Origin: an uncultured Anaeroplasma sp. | Lineage (GTDB): Bacteria; Bacillota_I; Bacilli_A; Acholeplasmatales; Anaeroplasmataceae | Direction: 5' to 3' | Length of the DNA stretch: 64,000 nt | Assembly (NCBI GenBank): GCA_945919465.1 | Contig: CAMEJG010000005.1 | Coordinates: 1-64,000 of the forward strand | Part shown: piece after piece, positions 29,953-39,916 of the stretch | Numbering within the stretch: position 1 is the first letter of the stretch | How the letters are laid out: every line of letters begins with the position of its first letter | Translations under genes and position numbers: made by a program | The notes under the pieces: generated by a model | Told to the model about the DNA's origin: nothing | The model's database searches: none | Seen by the model: only the letters and a program-made list of their open reading frames with translations

Positions 29953-32492
29953 TATTCTAGCTCCTTTAGCTCATATAGTAGATTTAAAGCCTCTAGTGGC
30001 GACATTCTATTTATATCAACTGAATCTAATCTTTTCTTGATAAGTTCAGCCTTTGTTTCCTTTTTAACCTCTTCTTTATTATCATATTCCTCAAAATTAA
30101 ATAAATCTAAAGTAATACCTCTATCTGATTTATTATCCTCTTCTAATATTTTAAGAATTTGTTTACTTCTTTCAATTAAAGATTTAGGTAATCCTGCTAA
30201 AGAGGCAACATTAATGCCATAGCTTTTATCAGTTGCTCCATCAATAACCTTATGCAAAAATGATACTCCATTTTCAGTTTCTAATGCTTCAACATGAACA
30301 TTCTTTAACCTTTTTAATTTTGATTCTAATTGAGTTAATTCATGGTAATGAGTAGAAAATAAAGTAACACAGCCTACTCTTTCATGTAAATATTCTAAAA
30401 TAGCTTGAGCTAATGCCATACCATCAAAGGTGGCAGTACCTCTACCAATTTCATCAAATAAAACTAAACTATTTTTTGTAGCATTTGTAATAGCATAATT
30501 AGCCTCAACCATTTCAACCATAAAAGTAGATTGACCTGATACTAGATCATCTGATGCTCCAATTCTTGTAAAAATAGAATCAAAAATCATCAAATCAGCA
30601 CTTTTAGCTGGAACAAAAGAACCCATTTGTGCCATTACAATTATACAAGCAAGCATTCTCATATAAGTTGATTTACCACTCATATTAGGGCCTGTTATTA
30701 ACATCATATTATATCTATTAATAACTACATCATTAACAATATAATTACCCTTCATAAGAGTTTCTAATACTGGATGTCTTCCATCTACAATATTTACTTC
30801 TCTATTTGTATTAAAATGGGGTCTTACATAATTATTTTTCACTGCAATATCAGATAAAGAAATATAACAATCAATTATAGAAATATCATCAGCAAGCTCC
30901 TGTAATGATTCTACAAATTGTAAGGCTGCCTTACGAAGATTAATAAATATTTCATATTCAATAGATTCTATTTGTTCTTTAGCATTGATAACTAATTGTT
31001 CATATTTTTTTAAATCTTGAGAAATAAATCTTTCACTATTAGCTAAAGTTGCTCTTCTTTCATATCCAGGGTCTATTTGTGCATCTCTTAATGCCACCTT
31101 AGTTATTTCAATATAATAGCCTTGAACTCTATTATATCCTACCTTAAGATTCTTTATTCCAGTTCTTTCTCTTTCTTTAGCCTCGTAATTTAATATCCAA
31201 TCCTTACCATTTTTAGAGATATTTTTTACCTCATCGAGTTTTTCATCAAAGCCCTCTTTAATCATTCCACCCTCTTTTACTGATAAAGGAGGATTATCAA
31301 CTAAAGCTCCATCTAGTAATTCATAAAGCTCAGTATGAGGATCCATATGATTTTTTAGCTCATTAAAGCCTAATTCTTCAAGCTTTTCTATCACAAAAGG
31401 TACATTTTTTAAGGATCTTCTAAGCCATACTAAATCCTTAGCATTACAAGTCCCCTGAGAAATTCTACCAATAATACGCTCTAGATCATAAACATCCTTA
31501 AAATAGGTTTTTATTTCTTCTTTTATAATATAAGAATCATTTAATTTCTCAATGCAATCTAATCTTTCATTTATTTGATTAATATCAACTAATGGCTTAT
31601 CCATCCATTTATGTAAAAGTCTTGATCCCATTGCTGTTTGACATTTATCCATTAACCATAATAAAGAACCATTCTTATTTGATAATCTTAATGTTTCAGA
31701 AAGTTCTAAATTCTTTTTTGTAAAGGCATCTAAATGAAGATAATTAGCCTTAACATAGGATTTGAATTTTTTAAAATGACTAGGCTCAAGCTTTTGAGTA
31801 TCAATAAAATATTGAATTAATATACCAACTGCACTATGATAAATAGGATCTATTTCAGATACAATATTTATTAGCTTAAGAGGGATTTCCTTTTTATCCT
31901 CATACGAAATTACAATTTGATTTTTTTGACAAAAATCCTTTAAATCCTTTATATTTAAATCTTTATTAATTACAAGTTCTTTTATATGCTGACTAATTAT
32001 TTCATTAGCCATTAAATCAAAACCCTTAAAACTAGTAACATAACCCTCGCCCGTTGTAATATCACTATAGCATAATACATATTCTCTATTGACATATATA
32101 ATAGACCCAATATAATTATTTTCCTTATCAATTAATCCAGAATCAATTGTACCAGGAGTAATAACCTTAATCACTCCTCTTTTTACAATTCCCTTAGCCT
32201 CTTTAGGATCTTCAATTTGTTCTGCTATTGCGACCTTATAGCCACGTGCTACTAGCTTTTCAACATATTGATCTGCCGCATGAAATGGTACTCCACACAT
32301 AGGTACTCTTTCATCAGTACCAGCATCCTTACCAGTTAAAGCTAGTTCAAGCTCCTTTGAACCTAAATATGCATCATCAAAAAACATTTCATAAAAATCA
32401 CCAACACGATAAAATACTATCATATCCTGGTAATCTTTTTTTAATTCCAAATACTGCTCCATCATAGGAGAGTATTTTACTTCCTTATCCAT
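29952..32492 (-). CDS. mutS: DNA mismatch repair protein MutS
   Basis: Recognises mispairs and small loops. The 846 residues have the mismatch-reading Phe-x-Glu (RVGDFYEMFFDDA, about 26-38), connector and lever domains, and the ATPase with Walker A ITGPNMSGKSTYMRM near 605 and LFDEIGRGTATFDG Walker B. The C-terminal helix-turn-helix (about 770-800) and a clamp tail are present. mutL follows directly; the Bacillus neighbour cotE lies about 5.6 kb upstream with three genes inserted between. Confidence 0.98.
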   Translation of the reverse strand: MDKEVKYSPMMEQYLELKKDYQDMIVFYRVGDFYEMFFDDAYLGSKELELALTGKDAGTDERVPMCGVPFHAADQYVEKLVARGYKVAIAEQIEDPKEAKGIVKRGVIKVITPGTIDSGLIDKENNYIGSIIYVNREYVLCYSDITTGEGYVTSFKGFDLMANEIISQHIKELVINKDLNIKDLKDFCQKNQIVISYEDKKEIPLKLINIVSEIDPIYHSAVGILIQYFIDTQKLEPSHFKKFKSYVKANYLHLDAFTKKNLELSETLRLSNKNGSLLWLMDKCQTAMGSRLLHKWMDKPLVDINQINERLDCIEKLNDSYIIKEEIKTYFKDVYDLERIIGRISQGTCNAKDLVWLRRSLKNVPFVIEKLEELGFNELKNHMDPHTELYELLDGALVDNPPLSVKEGGMIKEGFDEKLDEVKNISKNGKDWILNYEAKERERTGIKNLKVGYNRVQGYYIEITKVALRDAQIDPGYERRATLANSERFISQDLKKYEQLVINAKEQIESIEYEIFINLRKAALQFVESLQELADDISIIDCYISLSDIAVKNNYVRPHFNTNREVNIVDGRHPVLETLMKGNYIVNDVVINRYNMMLITGPNMSGKSTYMRMLACIIVMAQMGSFVPAKSADLMIFDSIFTRIGASDDLVSGQSTFMVEMVEANYAITNATKNSLVLFDEIGRGTATFDGMALAQAILEYLHERVGCVTLFSTHYHELTQLESKLKRLKNVHVEALETENGVSFLHKVIDGATDKSYGINVASLAGLPKSLIERSKQILKILEEDNKSDRGITLDLFNFEEYDNKEEVKKETKAELIKKRLDSVDINRMSPLEALNLLYELKELE

Positions 32493-32507
32493 ATAATACC
32501 ACCACTA

Positions 32508-34160
32508 TTATTTAAAAAAATATATCCATAAAAAGAAAACCATTATAGCTACTGCAATGCCTAAAATAATTAATAAAATAATCATTTTAGCTTTTCCTTC
32601 CTTAAGATGTAATAGCTTCTTATCTCCAAATTGTTCATTTTTATAAACCTTATTTAAGCTTTCATCCTTTTGAAATGGATTTTCTTTTACTTCTTCTTTA
32701 TCCTCTTCAAGAATCGAATTAATTAAGGCTTCAGTTTCACTATCAACATCTTTATTCTCAGAAACAATATCTGAAGAAGAAATTTCTTCATTTTCAACCT
32801 CTATATATTCATCCTCTATAAAATCAGAATTACTATCTAAATGAAGTTCCTCCTCAAAGGGATTATTTTCAGGATATATTATTTCCTCATTTGAAGAAAT
32901 ATCTTCACTTTCTTCTATAACTTCTTCTTGAGATTCTTCCATTTCTCCTTGATATTCTTCTATTTCTTCTATAACTTCTTCTTGAGGTTCTTCAATTGCT
33001 TCCTCTTCATCTATTACATCCTCTTCAATACCATTTATAGAATCAATAGTATCTTCTAAATCTTCAGAAATTGTTCCATTTTCTTCAATAGATTCTTTAG
33101 CAGACTCTAAAGAATTCATATCATCTAATTGAGTAGTAGATTCTTCTTCATAACTTTCTAATGATTCATTATTAGATAATGAAATAGGCTCTTCTATTTC
33201 TAATTCTTCAGACTCATCATTTGAAATTTCTAATTCCTCAAAAACATTTTCATCACTATTTAAATTAATAACACTATTGTTATCATTTTCTAATTTATCA
33301 AAGGAAATACTAAATTCTATTGGATAATATGAATCTTCAGCTACTATTTTATCAACAACAGTTTTTGAAATATCACACATAGATATATAGAATAATAAAT
33401 AACTAGCACGTTCCATATTACTCATGTTAACATGCATAGGTAAATTGATTCTATCACAATAGGTTTTAAGCTGCTCAAAGCTCATTCTTTGAAGCTCTAA
33501 TTCTACCGCTCTTGACATTTGACCATTAGAATTCAAATAATAATTAGCATATTCAAGGAACTGCTCATGGTCTAATTCATAAGGAATCTCAAGTCCATAT
33601 TTCTCACATAAGTCATTAATATCTTCATCTGTTGCAGATAAAGGGAAATATTTTTTTAAATCCTCAATTTCTCTACCATCAAAGCTAGTTTTAGTCTCTA
33701 ATGAAGCAGCAGAAATATAATTAAAATATTTATCAAAGGATTCAATAGGTAATTTCTTAAGAGATTTTAAATAAGATATTTCACCATCTGTAATATCTAA
33801 GCTTTCAAAATTTTCAATAATAAGCTTAAATAAATAAATTCTATATTCTTCAAATTCCTCATCATTAATTCCTAATCTTTTAACCAATCTAAATAATTGC
33901 TCTTCTGTAAAAAAAGGATAATATTGTAATCGTTCAAATTCTTCCTTAGATAAATCATTAGAATTAAGAGTAACAATTTTTTTATTTAATAAAGCAGTTA
34001 ATGCCATAACATTAACCGCTCTTGGCATTTGAATTCTTCTATTAGATAAGAAATGGAAAATTTGATCACCAGATAATATTGCAAACTTTCTAATTAATAC
34101 ATCTAACTTATATGATTTACCAAAAATAACCACACTATTTTTATCAAAATTTATCTTCAT
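32508..34160 (-). CDS. tail-anchored acidic protein of unknown function (550 aa)
   Basis: I do not recognise the family. Residues 1-270 are a soluble helical region with leucine-rich short repeats (KEEFERLQYYPFFTEEQL, EEEFEEYRIYLF). About 290-490 is a low-complexity stretch dominated by glutamate and serine (many EE and SEE tracts). A basic segment near 505-520 precedes a single C-terminal transmembrane helix (MIILLIILGIAVAIMVFFLW) with a very short outside tail. This would be a cytoplasmic protein anchored by its tail, a rare form in bacteria. The ATG at 34160 follows GGAGG; the frame could extend two codons to a TTG. It heads the mutS operon. Confidence 0.75.
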   Translation of the reverse strand: MKINFDKNSVVIFGKSYKLDVLIRKFAILSGDQIFHFLSNRRIQMPRAVNVMALTALLNKKIVTLNSNDLSKEEFERLQYYPFFTEEQLFRLVKRLGINDEEFEEYRIYLFKLIIENFESLDITDGEISYLKSLKKLPIESFDKYFNYISAASLETKTSFDGREIEDLKKYFPLSATDEDINDLCEKYGLEIPYELDHEQFLEYANYYLNSNGQMSRAVELELQRMSFEQLKTYCDRINLPMHVNMSNMERASYLLFYISMCDISKTVVDKIVAEDSYYPIEFSISFDKLENDNNSVINLNSDENVFEELEISNDESEELEIEEPISLSNNESLESYEEESTTQLDDMNSLESAKESIEENGTISEDLEDTIDSINGIEEDVIDEEEAIEEPQEEVIEEIEEYQGEMEESQEEVIEESEDISSNEEIIYPENNPFEEELHLDSNSDFIEDEYIEVENEEISSSDIVSENKDVDSETEALINSILEEDKEEVKENPFQKDESLNKVYKNEQFGDKKLLHLKEGKAKMIILLIILGIAVAIMVFFLWIYFFK

Positions 34161-34166
34161 AATCAA

Positions 34167-34475
34167 ACCTCCAAAAAAGCTTATATTATATATTATAATA
34201 TAACAATCCTTCTAAAACAACAAAATAAAAATTATTTAAAAAATTAAGGCTAATAAATTAGTGTAATAAATATTAAAAATATATTTATAATAAAAATACC
34301 TCTTATTAATCTAGTGGAGTTGCCTAAAACCATTAAATAAATAAGAGGTATTTTATTTTAGATTTAATTATAATAAAAATTTATATTAGCTTTGATTCTT
34401 ACACTTCATATAATATTATAAAATTATACTAAAAGATATATTTATAATTCAATTTCATTATAATTCTTAAGTTTA
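34167..34475. other. intergenic region with a large inverted repeat
   Basis: No gene is visible in either direction. The only structure is the inverted repeat described separately; the rest is A/T-rich. It separates the ABC exporter operon from the tail-anchored protein gene, both on the minus strand, so it probably carries the terminator of the former and the promoter of the latter. Confidence 0.6.
34293..34354. repeat. 15-bp inverted repeat (stem with 32-base loop)
   Basis: AAAATACCTCTTATT (34293-34307) is repeated in inverted form as AATAAGAGGTATTTT (34340-34354). TTAAT/ATTAA and GTGG/CC-type complementarity could extend the stem inward. A T-rich tract follows on both sides, so it may be a bidirectional terminator. 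The loop is unusually long for that. Confidence 0.7.
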
Positions 34476-36260
34476 TTACTCTTGATTCTTAAACTGAAGC
34501 TCATAAAGCTTATAATAATATCCTTTATTAGATAATAGTTTTTGATGATTACCACTTTCAACTATTTCTCCATGAGATAAAACAATAATATTATCTGCAT
34601 GCTGAATAGTAGATAATCGATGTGCTACTACTATCATAGTACCAATGTTTTTAATCTTTTCTAAAGATTCTTGAATCAATACTTCAGTTTCAGTATCAAT
34701 ATTACTAGTAGCCTCATCAAGTATTAATATTTGTGGCTTATGTAAAACAGTTCTAGCAAATGATAATAATTGTCTTTGCCCCTGGCTGAAATTTTCTCCT
34801 CTTTCAATCACCTCTTCATCTAGACCATGTTCAAGCTTATTAATAAACCTATCAGCATTTACATAGCTAATAGCATTATTAATTTCTTCATCAGAAAATT
34901 TATCATCATGAAGAGTAATATTAGATTTAATAGTACCACTAAATAAGAAAACATCTTGAAGCATTTGTCCTATATTTCTTCTTAATGATTCAATCTTAAT
35001 TTTTCTAATATCAATATCATCAATTAAAATACTACCTGATTGAATTTCATAATTTCTAACAATAAGACCTAATATTGTCGTTTTTCCAGCTCCTGTTGCC
35101 CCAACAAAAGCAACAGTTTCACCAGGAGATATAACAAAAGATACATCCTTTAAGATCCATTCATCCTTTTTATAGCTAAACCATACATTTCTAAATTCTA
35201 TTTTACCCTTAAAAGCATCAATATCAATAGCATCCTCACTATCTCTTACATCTGGTTCTACATCCAAAAGATTAAATAATCTCTCAGATGCAGTAGTAGC
35301 CTTTTGAAGATTATTTAATTGATCAGCTAAATTTTGAATAGGATTAAAGAACTTCGATAAATATAAATAGAAAGCAACTATTTCACCAGAGCTTAAGCTA
35401 ATATATAATCCCATACCAAATGTTGATGCAACAGCTAAAATATATAAAAGAGTCATAAATGGTCTATAAACTCCAAATGCTATTACTACCCTATAGCCTG
35501 CTTTTCTTAATTTTTCATTTTTAAGACTAAATTCTTTCTTTTTATATTCTTCCTTATTAAATATTTGAATTATTTCCATACCAGATAAATTCTCATTTAA
35601 ATAAGCATTTAAATCAGATAAATATCTTCTTTCATCTCTAAAGGCCTTAGTTACTATTTTACTAAAAATTAATGATGATATAATTATTATTAAAACAAAT
35701 CCAAGCATTATTAAAGATAATATTGGAGAAATAAAAATCATAATAAAATATACACTAATAACAGTCAAAATATTTCTAAGCATTGTAACTAATACATTAG
35801 AGAATAAATCAGACATTGATGCAGTATAAGATGCAACTCTTGTAACTAAAGAGCCTACTGGCATTTCATCAAATTGATTCTGACTCATATTCTCAATATG
35901 AGTAAAAACCTCCATTCTAATTTGATAAATTACATCCTGTCCTGCATGTTGAAGTATTATTGATTCAAAATATAAAATAATTTGATTAACTAATCCAACA
36001 ACAAAATATATAACTGATAATGATATTATCTTATTTAAGGAATCAGATAATACTAAAGTAGTATCATTAGCTAAAATATTAACTATTCTTTCTAATATTA
36101 ATGGAGCTAATACATCTAAAAATACATTAATTAATAATAATATTAATGCTAAAATAAAACTAAGCTTTTTTGGAGCTAAATATCTTAAAATTCTTTTAAT
36201 TATTACTCTAAAGGGTATTTTTTTATCTCCCTTTAGCATTAATTCTTTATTATTTTCCAT
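34476..36260 (-). CDS. ABC exporter subunit with consensus ATPase site
   Basis: Type IV ABC exporter half-transporter of 594 residues. Six membrane helices occupy about 30-320. The nucleotide domain (345-590) has Walker A GATGAGKTT, signature FSQGQRQLLSFAR, and Walker B LILDEATSNID with the catalytic glutamate, plus the switch histidine in VVAHRLSTI. It follows the partner subunit gene with one base between. The partner has a degenerate Walker B, so the pair probably forms a heterodimer like BmrCD or TM287/288. The substrate (drug, peptide or lipid) cannot be told from sequence. Confidence 0.9.
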   Translation of the reverse strand: MENNKELMLKGDKKIPFRVIIKRILRYLAPKKLSFILALILLLINVFLDVLAPLILERIVNILANDTTLVLSDSLNKIISLSVIYFVVGLVNQIILYFESIILQHAGQDVIYQIRMEVFTHIENMSQNQFDEMPVGSLVTRVASYTASMSDLFSNVLVTMLRNILTVISVYFIMIFISPILSLIMLGFVLIIIISSLIFSKIVTKAFRDERRYLSDLNAYLNENLSGMEIIQIFNKEEYKKKEFSLKNEKLRKAGYRVVIAFGVYRPFMTLLYILAVASTFGMGLYISLSSGEIVAFYLYLSKFFNPIQNLADQLNNLQKATTASERLFNLLDVEPDVRDSEDAIDIDAFKGKIEFRNVWFSYKKDEWILKDVSFVISPGETVAFVGATGAGKTTILGLIVRNYEIQSGSILIDDIDIRKIKIESLRRNIGQMLQDVFLFSGTIKSNITLHDDKFSDEEINNAISYVNADRFINKLEHGLDEEVIERGENFSQGQRQLLSFARTVLHKPQILILDEATSNIDTETEVLIQESLEKIKNIGTMIVVAHRLSTIQHADNIIVLSHGEIVESGNHQKLLSNKGYYYKLYELQFKNQE

Positions 36261-36261
36261 T

Positions 36262-38049
36262 TTATTTACCTCCCTCTACTTCTTTTTCAAGAGTTTGTAA
36301 ATAAACCATTCTTTGATATGTAGGAGAAATATTTAATAGATTCTCATGCGTATCAAATGCTTCTACTTCTCCATTATTTAAAACTAATATTCTATCTAAG
36401 CCAACTACAGTAGAAACACGCGATGCAATGACTATTGTAGTTTTTCCTTTACGATATTTTTTTATATTTTCTAATATTTTTTCTTCTGTTTTAATATCAA
36501 CAGCTGAAACTGAATCATCCATAATCATAATAGGAGCATTTTTTATATACGCTCTAGCAATAGAGATTCTTTGTTTTTGCCCCCCAGATAGACTAACTCC
36601 TCTTTCTCCCGTAATAGTATCATATCCATCCTTAAATTCAATAATATTATTATCTACATCAGAAAAAATAGCAGCTTCTTTAATTTTATCAAATTCAATA
36701 TCCATATCACTTAAAGCAATATTATTTCTTATTTTTTCACTAAATAAGAAATTATCCTGAGGCACATATCCAATAGATTCTCTTAACGATTTAATATCAC
36801 AATCCATTAAATCAATATCGTCAATAAAAATACTATTTTTAGGAATATTATATAATCTTAATAAAGACTTAGCTAAGGTTGTTTTTCCACTACCAATTTT
36901 TCCTACAACACCAATAATTTCTCCAGACTTAATTTCTATTGAAATATTATTTAAACTTTTATAATCACAATTTGGATAATTAAAAGAGTAATTATTAAAT
37001 CTAATATTACCTTTAATATTATTTAATTTAATAGCATTTTTAGGATTCTCTATTTCTTCTATTTCATCTAAAAACTTAGAAATTCTAGAATATGAAGCTT
37101 TTGCCCTAGAGCGTCTTGATACAATTTGTCCTAATGCCATCATTGGCCAAATCATAATATCAAAATATCCAATGAATGTTACTAAGTCTCCAGCCTTTAA
37201 TTCTATTTCATGACCAAATAAAACAACTGGTTCTCTTAATGTATAACAATATGTAAAATAACCACCTAGTCCCATTAATAAAGACATAATTATAATAATA
37301 ATTAATGAAATTAATACATCAAATATTACTGATATTCTAGCAAAATTAATATTAACATCCTTATTTTTTCTTGCGATTTTGCTAAAATGATGAATCTCAC
37401 TAGTACCCTTTACAAAGGCTTTAATTACTCTAATTCCTGTAAAATTTTCTAAAGAAAAATCATATAGTTCATCAAAAGCTTCTTGTCTTTCTTTCCATTT
37501 TAATGCCATAAATTTTTCAACTAATAAACCCCAAACAACAATTAATAGCATTGGAATTAATGCAATTAAAGCTAATACCCAATCTAATAATATCATTTTA
37601 ATAGCAACTAATAATGATAAAAATACAGCATCAAATAGCATAATAAAGCCCCAACCTAGATATTCTTCTATTGTTTCTAAATCAGTAGTATATAATGCCA
37701 TTATATTACCAACTTTATTTTCATGATAGAAACGCTCTGATAATCTTAATGATTTTAAAAACATATCATTCCTTAATCCCTCTTGAGTTTTTAAAGAAGC
37801 ATTAAATAATGAAAATCTCCATAGCATTCTACCTAAAAACATTAAGAATGCTACTCCAACAACAATAAGAACATATTTAGTTATTAAATCAATATCAATA
37901 TTATTACTAGATGCTAAATCAACAACCTTACCTAAATAATTAGGAATATATAATTGAAAATAATCTACAATTACAAGTCCAATAACACCAATAATATATA
38001 ATCCTAAATATTTAATATAATATTTATTTAAATATTTACCAAACAGCAT
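36262..38049 (-). CDS. ABC exporter subunit with degenerate ATPase site
   Basis: 595-residue half-transporter with six N-terminal membrane helices and an ATPase domain (about 345-590). Walker A GKIGSGKTT and signature LSGGQKQRISIARA are intact, but Walker B reads IMIMDDSVSAVD, with aspartate in place of the catalytic glutamate, and the switch position reads VIASRVSTV in place of histidine. This is the mark of the inactive half of a heterodimeric exporter. The ATG at 38049 follows GGGAGATGG; the frame could extend 27 residues upstream without a ribosome site. Confidence 0.9.
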   Translation of the reverse strand: MLFGKYLNKYYIKYLGLYIIGVIGLVIVDYFQLYIPNYLGKVVDLASSNNIDIDLITKYVLIVVGVAFLMFLGRMLWRFSLFNASLKTQEGLRNDMFLKSLRLSERFYHENKVGNIMALYTTDLETIEEYLGWGFIMLFDAVFLSLLVAIKMILLDWVLALIALIPMLLIVVWGLLVEKFMALKWKERQEAFDELYDFSLENFTGIRVIKAFVKGTSEIHHFSKIARKNKDVNINFARISVIFDVLISLIIIIIMSLLMGLGGYFTYCYTLREPVVLFGHEIELKAGDLVTFIGYFDIMIWPMMALGQIVSRRSRAKASYSRISKFLDEIEEIENPKNAIKLNNIKGNIRFNNYSFNYPNCDYKSLNNISIEIKSGEIIGVVGKIGSGKTTLAKSLLRLYNIPKNSIFIDDIDLMDCDIKSLRESIGYVPQDNFLFSEKIRNNIALSDMDIEFDKIKEAAIFSDVDNNIIEFKDGYDTITGERGVSLSGGQKQRISIARAYIKNAPIMIMDDSVSAVDIKTEEKILENIKKYRKGKTTIVIASRVSTVVGLDRILVLNNGEVEAFDTHENLLNISPTYQRMVYLQTLEKEVEGGK

Positions 38050-38110
38050 AATTCCATCTCCCACTAAACATAAATAATTATACAATTTTATCATTAATAT
38101 TACTAGAAAA

Positions 38111-38134
38111 AACAGTGGAATTTTTCCCACTGTT
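38111..38134 (-). terminator. terminator after cotE
   Basis: AACAGTGG (38111-38118) pairs with CCACTGTT (38127-38134), followed on the minus strand by TTTTTT. Two bases beyond the cotE stop. Confidence 0.85.
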
Positions 38135-38136
38135 AG

Positions 38137-38649
38137 TTATTCTTTTATAAAGTCCTCATTAACCTCTATATCTAGATCCTCAAAATCAATATCTTCAGGC
38201 TCTACTGGATGGAAAACTGTAACCTGCATTTTGGTTTCTCCAATTATTTCAGCAAGTATTTCAAATTCTATTTCTAATTTAACTTCATCTTCTACTATTC
38301 TTGCATCTACTACCTTAGGATGTCTTAATATTTTAGCTAATACATCATCACTATTTTTTAAATAGTCATTAACTATTCTTTTAACTTTGATATTTTTCTT
38401 ATATGGTATTATTTCTCTTAATACATCTGTTTTAGTATTTTCCATACTAGAATACCAAATATTTACTTCAAAGCTACCGTTAATATCAACTATATCATCA
38501 ATTTTTGAAGCTTCAAATTCATGATTAATTATCCAACAGCCTAATATTGAATATGGATGTACATTAGTTTTAAGGTTATGAGATATATGCATTGTCTTTT
38601 TACCTTTAGCAACAACTGCCTTAGTGACAATTTCACGTACTTCGTTCAT
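38137..38649 (-). CDS. cotE: spore coat morphogenetic protein CotE
   Basis: Resembles Bacillus CotE along its length: EVREIVTKAVVAKGKK at the start, then SILGCWIINHEFEASK, then VNIWYSSMENTKTDV, and EILAEIIGETKMQV near the end. In Bacillus CotE sits at the interface of inner and outer coat and is needed for outer coat assembly. The acidic tail (EPEDIDFEDLDIEVNEDF) is also typical. The 170-residue length fits. ATG at 38649 follows GGGAGG; TTG two codons earlier is less likely. In Bacillus cotE precedes mutS, and here it is about 5.6 kb upstream of mutS in the same direction. It has its own terminator. Confidence 0.93.
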   Translation of the reverse strand: MNEVREIVTKAVVAKGKKTMHISHNLKTNVHPYSILGCWIINHEFEASKIDDIVDINGSFEVNIWYSSMENTKTDVLREIIPYKKNIKVKRIVNDYLKNSDDVLAKILRHPKVVDARIVEDEVKLEIEFEILAEIIGETKMQVTVFHPVEPEDIDFEDLDIEVNEDFIKE

Positions 38650-38818
38650 TAACAATACCTCCCTTTTTATTATATGAAATAAAAATATTTTTGTTTTATT
38701 TCATTTATATATTAATACAATATAATATATGAAAAATTATTATTTTTGAGATTATTTACATTATTTATATATAAATTAATAATAAAAAGTATTATAATAT
38801 CAAAAAAAGGTGATGTTA

Positions 38819-39853
38819 ATGAAAGATAAAATAGATCAAAATCCAAGACAAATAGAATTATTTGAAAAATATTATAATATTGATAAAGAAAATAAAATTA
38901 TAGGTATTACTATGCATTATGAAAAAGCTAGTGATATTTTAAATATTAATTTAGGTAATCCTAATAAGCCTCTTTTTTCATTAGAAGTATTAAAGGATAT
39001 CAGTAATATTATTAGCAATACTCCTTATGGATATAAAGTTGAATTATGCTTTGAAATAGCTGATTATGAATCATATTCTCCAGAAATAATAATAGAATCT
39101 TTTAATGATTCATTAGAATTGAATCAATATTCAGCAAGAAACCATCGTCAAAGAAAAGAATTTCTTTCAGGTATTTTAATATTAATTGGCATTATTCTTT
39201 TATTAATATTAGTTTTAGGTAGAAATCTTAATTGGTTTATTAATTCTTTAAGAAACAGTATTATTGAAGAAGTATTAAATATTACTGCTTGGGTATTTGT
39301 ATGGGAAGCAGTAACTCAATTATTTCTCACTTATTCTGAACAAGGTATTTTATCAATTAGTATTAGAAAAAAAGTTGAAAGAATAAAAATGCTTAAAAAA
39401 GGAAATATAGAACCACTCGCAATAGAAAATTCAAATGAAATTTTTAGTGAATGGGTTAATGAAGCTTTAGTGAAAAGAATTGGAAAAATATTTACACTAA
39501 TATCAGGATTTTTATTTCTATTTTTATCATTTTTCACAATGTATAATTTCTTATCATTATCTTTTTCAGATACAATTAATAATGAATATTATGCTATTTT
39601 TTCAATAATAACAATTACTTCTACTATATTATATTTACTTGCTGGAATAGGGGGCATTTTATTATATAGAGATTTAAATAAAAATATAACTAAATATATA
39701 GGTCTATATACAATATTCTTATCTATAGGAGTATTATTAAGTTTAACTACTGCAATATTAATTCATAATGTAGAATTATTAATAATTAGTGTAGTCTCTA
39801 TTATTGTTGATATAATATATGTTATAGGCTATTTAATTGATAAAAGAAAGTAA
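38819..39853 (+). CDS. hypothetical multi-pass membrane protein (344 aa)
   Basis: I do not recognise the family. Residues 1-110 are soluble and charged (strand-rich, about 30-100). Hydrophobic segments follow at about 116-134, 154-172 (weak), 225-250, 258-284, 296-316 and 320-338. A basic stretch (RKKVERIKMLKKG, 183-196) separates the first and second membrane groups. AAAGGTG upstream supports ATG 38819; the frame runs to a GTG nine bases earlier. It lies on the plus strand between cotE and the CRISPR array, with a strong terminator, and may mark the border of the defence island. Confidence 0.7.
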   Translation: MKDKIDQNPRQIELFEKYYNIDKENKIIGITMHYEKASDILNINLGNPNKPLFSLEVLKDISNIISNTPYGYKVELCFEIADYESYSPEIIIESFNDSLELNQYSARNHRQRKEFLSGILILIGIILLLILVLGRNLNWFINSLRNSIIEEVLNITAWVFVWEAVTQLFLTYSEQGILSISIRKKVERIKMLKKGNIEPLAIENSNEIFSEWVNEALVKRIGKIFTLISGFLFLFLSFFTMYNFLSLSFSDTINNEYYAIFSIITITSTILYLLAGIGGILLYRDLNKNITKYIGLYTIFLSIGVLLSLTTAILIHNVELLIISVVSIIVDIIYVIGYLIDKRK

Positions 39854-39854
39854 T

Positions 39855-39904
39855 AAAAGAGTAATCATTTTGGATTTAATGTCCAATAAGATGATTACTC
39901 TTTT
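39855..39904 (+). terminator. terminator of the membrane-protein gene
   Basis: AAAAGAGTAATCAT (39855-39868) pairs with ATGATTACTCTTTT (39891-39904), 14 bp. The loop can form an inner TTGGA/TCCAA stem. It lies just before the CRISPR array and also insulates the array end. Confidence 0.85.
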
Positions 39905-39916
39905 AATTTAACAATA

